DNA from: an uncultured Oscillospiraceae bacterium
GTDB lineage: Bacteria > Bacillota > Clostridia > Oscillospirales > Oscillospiraceae
DNA length: 5,531 nt
Direction of reading: 5' to 3'
NCBI GenBank assembly: GCA_959022875.1
Contig: CAUFAM010000100.1
Coordinates: 1-5,531 of the forward strand
Part shown: one piece after another, positions 5,126 to 5,531 of the stretch
Layout: every line of letters starts with the position of its first letter
How positions within the stretch are numbered: the stretch's first letter is position 1
Made by a program: the position numbers and the translations under genes
Notes under the pieces: generated by a model
What the model saw: the letters and a program-made list of their open reading frames with translations, nothing else
Told to the model about the DNA's origin: nothing
Database searches by the model: none

Positions 5126-5254
5126 TTACTTTTTATGTTTGCCGTCCAGCTTCTGGAGCAGCAGCACCAGCAGGGCAATGACACCCAGCACTACAAAGAT
5201 TCCCAGCATACCCTGCCCCATCATTTCCAGGGCCATCATGATGTTTTCATTCAT
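5126..5254 (-). CDS. 42-aa OadG-like small subunit of a sodium-pump decarboxylase
   Basis: ATG (5252-5254) to TAA (5126-5128) encodes 42 residues: a short Met-rich start (MNENIMMALEMMGQGM), one membrane span (about 18-33, GIFVVLGVIALLVLLL) and a basic tail (QKLDGKHKK). The ALEMMGQGMLGIF block resembles the N-terminal membrane segment of OadG-type gamma/delta subunits, whose pattern is roughly GLxLMxxGMGxVF. Full OadG proteins are about twice as long and carry a soluble tail that is absent here. An AGGAGG site (5263-5268) lies 8 nt before the ATG. The gene starts 15 nt after the beta-subunit stop, so the two are surely one operon. Such subunits are known to anchor or assemble the decarboxylase on the beta subunit in the membrane. 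That role here is inferred from context and resemblance. Confidence 0.85.
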   Translation of the reverse strand: MNENIMMALEMMGQGMLGIFVVLGVIALLVLLLQKLDGKHKK

Positions 5255-5269
5255 TTTCCTTTCCTCCTA

Positions 5270-5531
5270 TCAGCCCAGGTTGGCAAAGTACTGAAGCACT
5301 ACGCCGCCGGCCACAACCGAGGCGATCTGGCCGGATACGTTGGCGGCAATGGCATGCATGAGCAGGTGGTTTTGAGAATCCGCCTCCTGACCCAGCTTCT
5401 CGATCACACGGGCAGACATGGGGAAGGCAGAGATTCCCGCCGCACCCACCATGGGGTTAATCTTATTCTTGGGGGTGAACAGGTTGAGCAGCTTAACAAA
5501 TAGCACGCCCACCACACAGTCCAGCACTAAA
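5270..5531 (-). CDS. Na+-translocating decarboxylase beta subunit, C-terminal part (5' end outside window)
   Basis: The frame is open through the right edge and ends at TGA (5270-5272), showing about 87 C-terminal residues (LVLDCVVGVLFVKLLNLF onward). The segment NKINPMVGAAGISAFPMSAR, followed by LLMHAIAANVSGQIASVVAGG, is characteristic of the OadB/GcdB/MmdB family. This is the membrane subunit that couples decarboxylation of oxaloacetate, glutaconyl-CoA or methylmalonyl-CoA to Na+ export. The conserved Asn-Pro, the GISAFPMSAR loop and the NVSGQIASVVAGG helix fall in the family's sodium-path region. Which substrate is used cannot be told from beta alone; the alpha subunit should lie to the right of the window. 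GTG 5527-5525 is internal, not a start. It is followed closely by the small OadG-like subunit. Confidence 0.95.
   Translation of the reverse strand, partial: LVLDCVVGVLFVKLLNLFTPKNKINPMVGAAGISAFPMSARVIEKLGQEADSQNHLLMHAIAANVSGQIASVVAGGVVLQYFANLG

Noticed and set aside
4998..5503. Open frames on the + strand (98 and 122 codons) covering the sodium-pump genes
   Set aside because: They are antisense to the beta subunit and the 42-aa subunit, both of which have clear sequence motifs and ribosome sites. The + frames also cross the hairpin at 5073-5106 or lack ribosome sites.

Overview
The window looks like chromosomal DNA from a GC-rich, endospore-forming clostridial Firmicute, probably an Oscillospiraceae-type gut anaerobe (Flavonifractor / Lawsonibacter / Intestinimonas-like). 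The grounds are strong AGGAGG-type ribosome sites, a YlbJ-type sporulation membrane protein, a Na+-translocating decarboxylase beta subunit, and two small proteins that I recall only from clostridia. The genus is inference. I see no mobile element, CRISPR array, rRNA or tRNA.

Layout. Positions 1-139 hold the last 45 codons of an unrecognised + strand gene. It converges on a minus-strand operon across a perfect 13-bp hairpin (201-230). The operon reads right to left: a YgjP/DUF45-type zinc metallopeptidase (2956-2336), rarA (2339-1065, joined by an ATGA overlap) and a TSUP/TauE-SafE permease (1041-268). It has a good sigma-A-like promoter at 2985-3013. Divergent from it, 3121-4302 encodes YlbJ on the + strand, with a weak candidate sporulation (sigma-E-like) promoter and a small dyad in the shared intergenic region. 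Next come a 70-aa four-cysteine protein (4335-4547) with its own likely promoter inside the 3' end of ylbJ and a textbook terminator (4551-4586), and an 88-aa DUF6514-like protein (4754-5020).

The right edge is a second minus-strand unit: the C-terminal end of a sodium-pump decarboxylase beta subunit (from 5531 leftwards to 5270), followed after 15 nt by a 42-aa single-span OadG-like membrane protein (5254-5126). The latter is short enough to be missed by routine gene calling. It converges on the DUF6514-like gene across a GC-rich hairpin at 5073-5106.

How the genes work together. The metallopeptidase-rarA pair is the most suggestive linkage, because translational coupling ties a HExxH peptidase to a replication-fork AAA+ ATPase. 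The beta subunit and the 42-aa protein very probably belong to one membrane sodium pump. The rest is a set of mostly independent housekeeping and sporulation genes. I found no clearly new multi-gene system. The points most worth following are the micro-subunit, the coupled metallopeptidase-rarA pair, and the promoter region of ylbJ.
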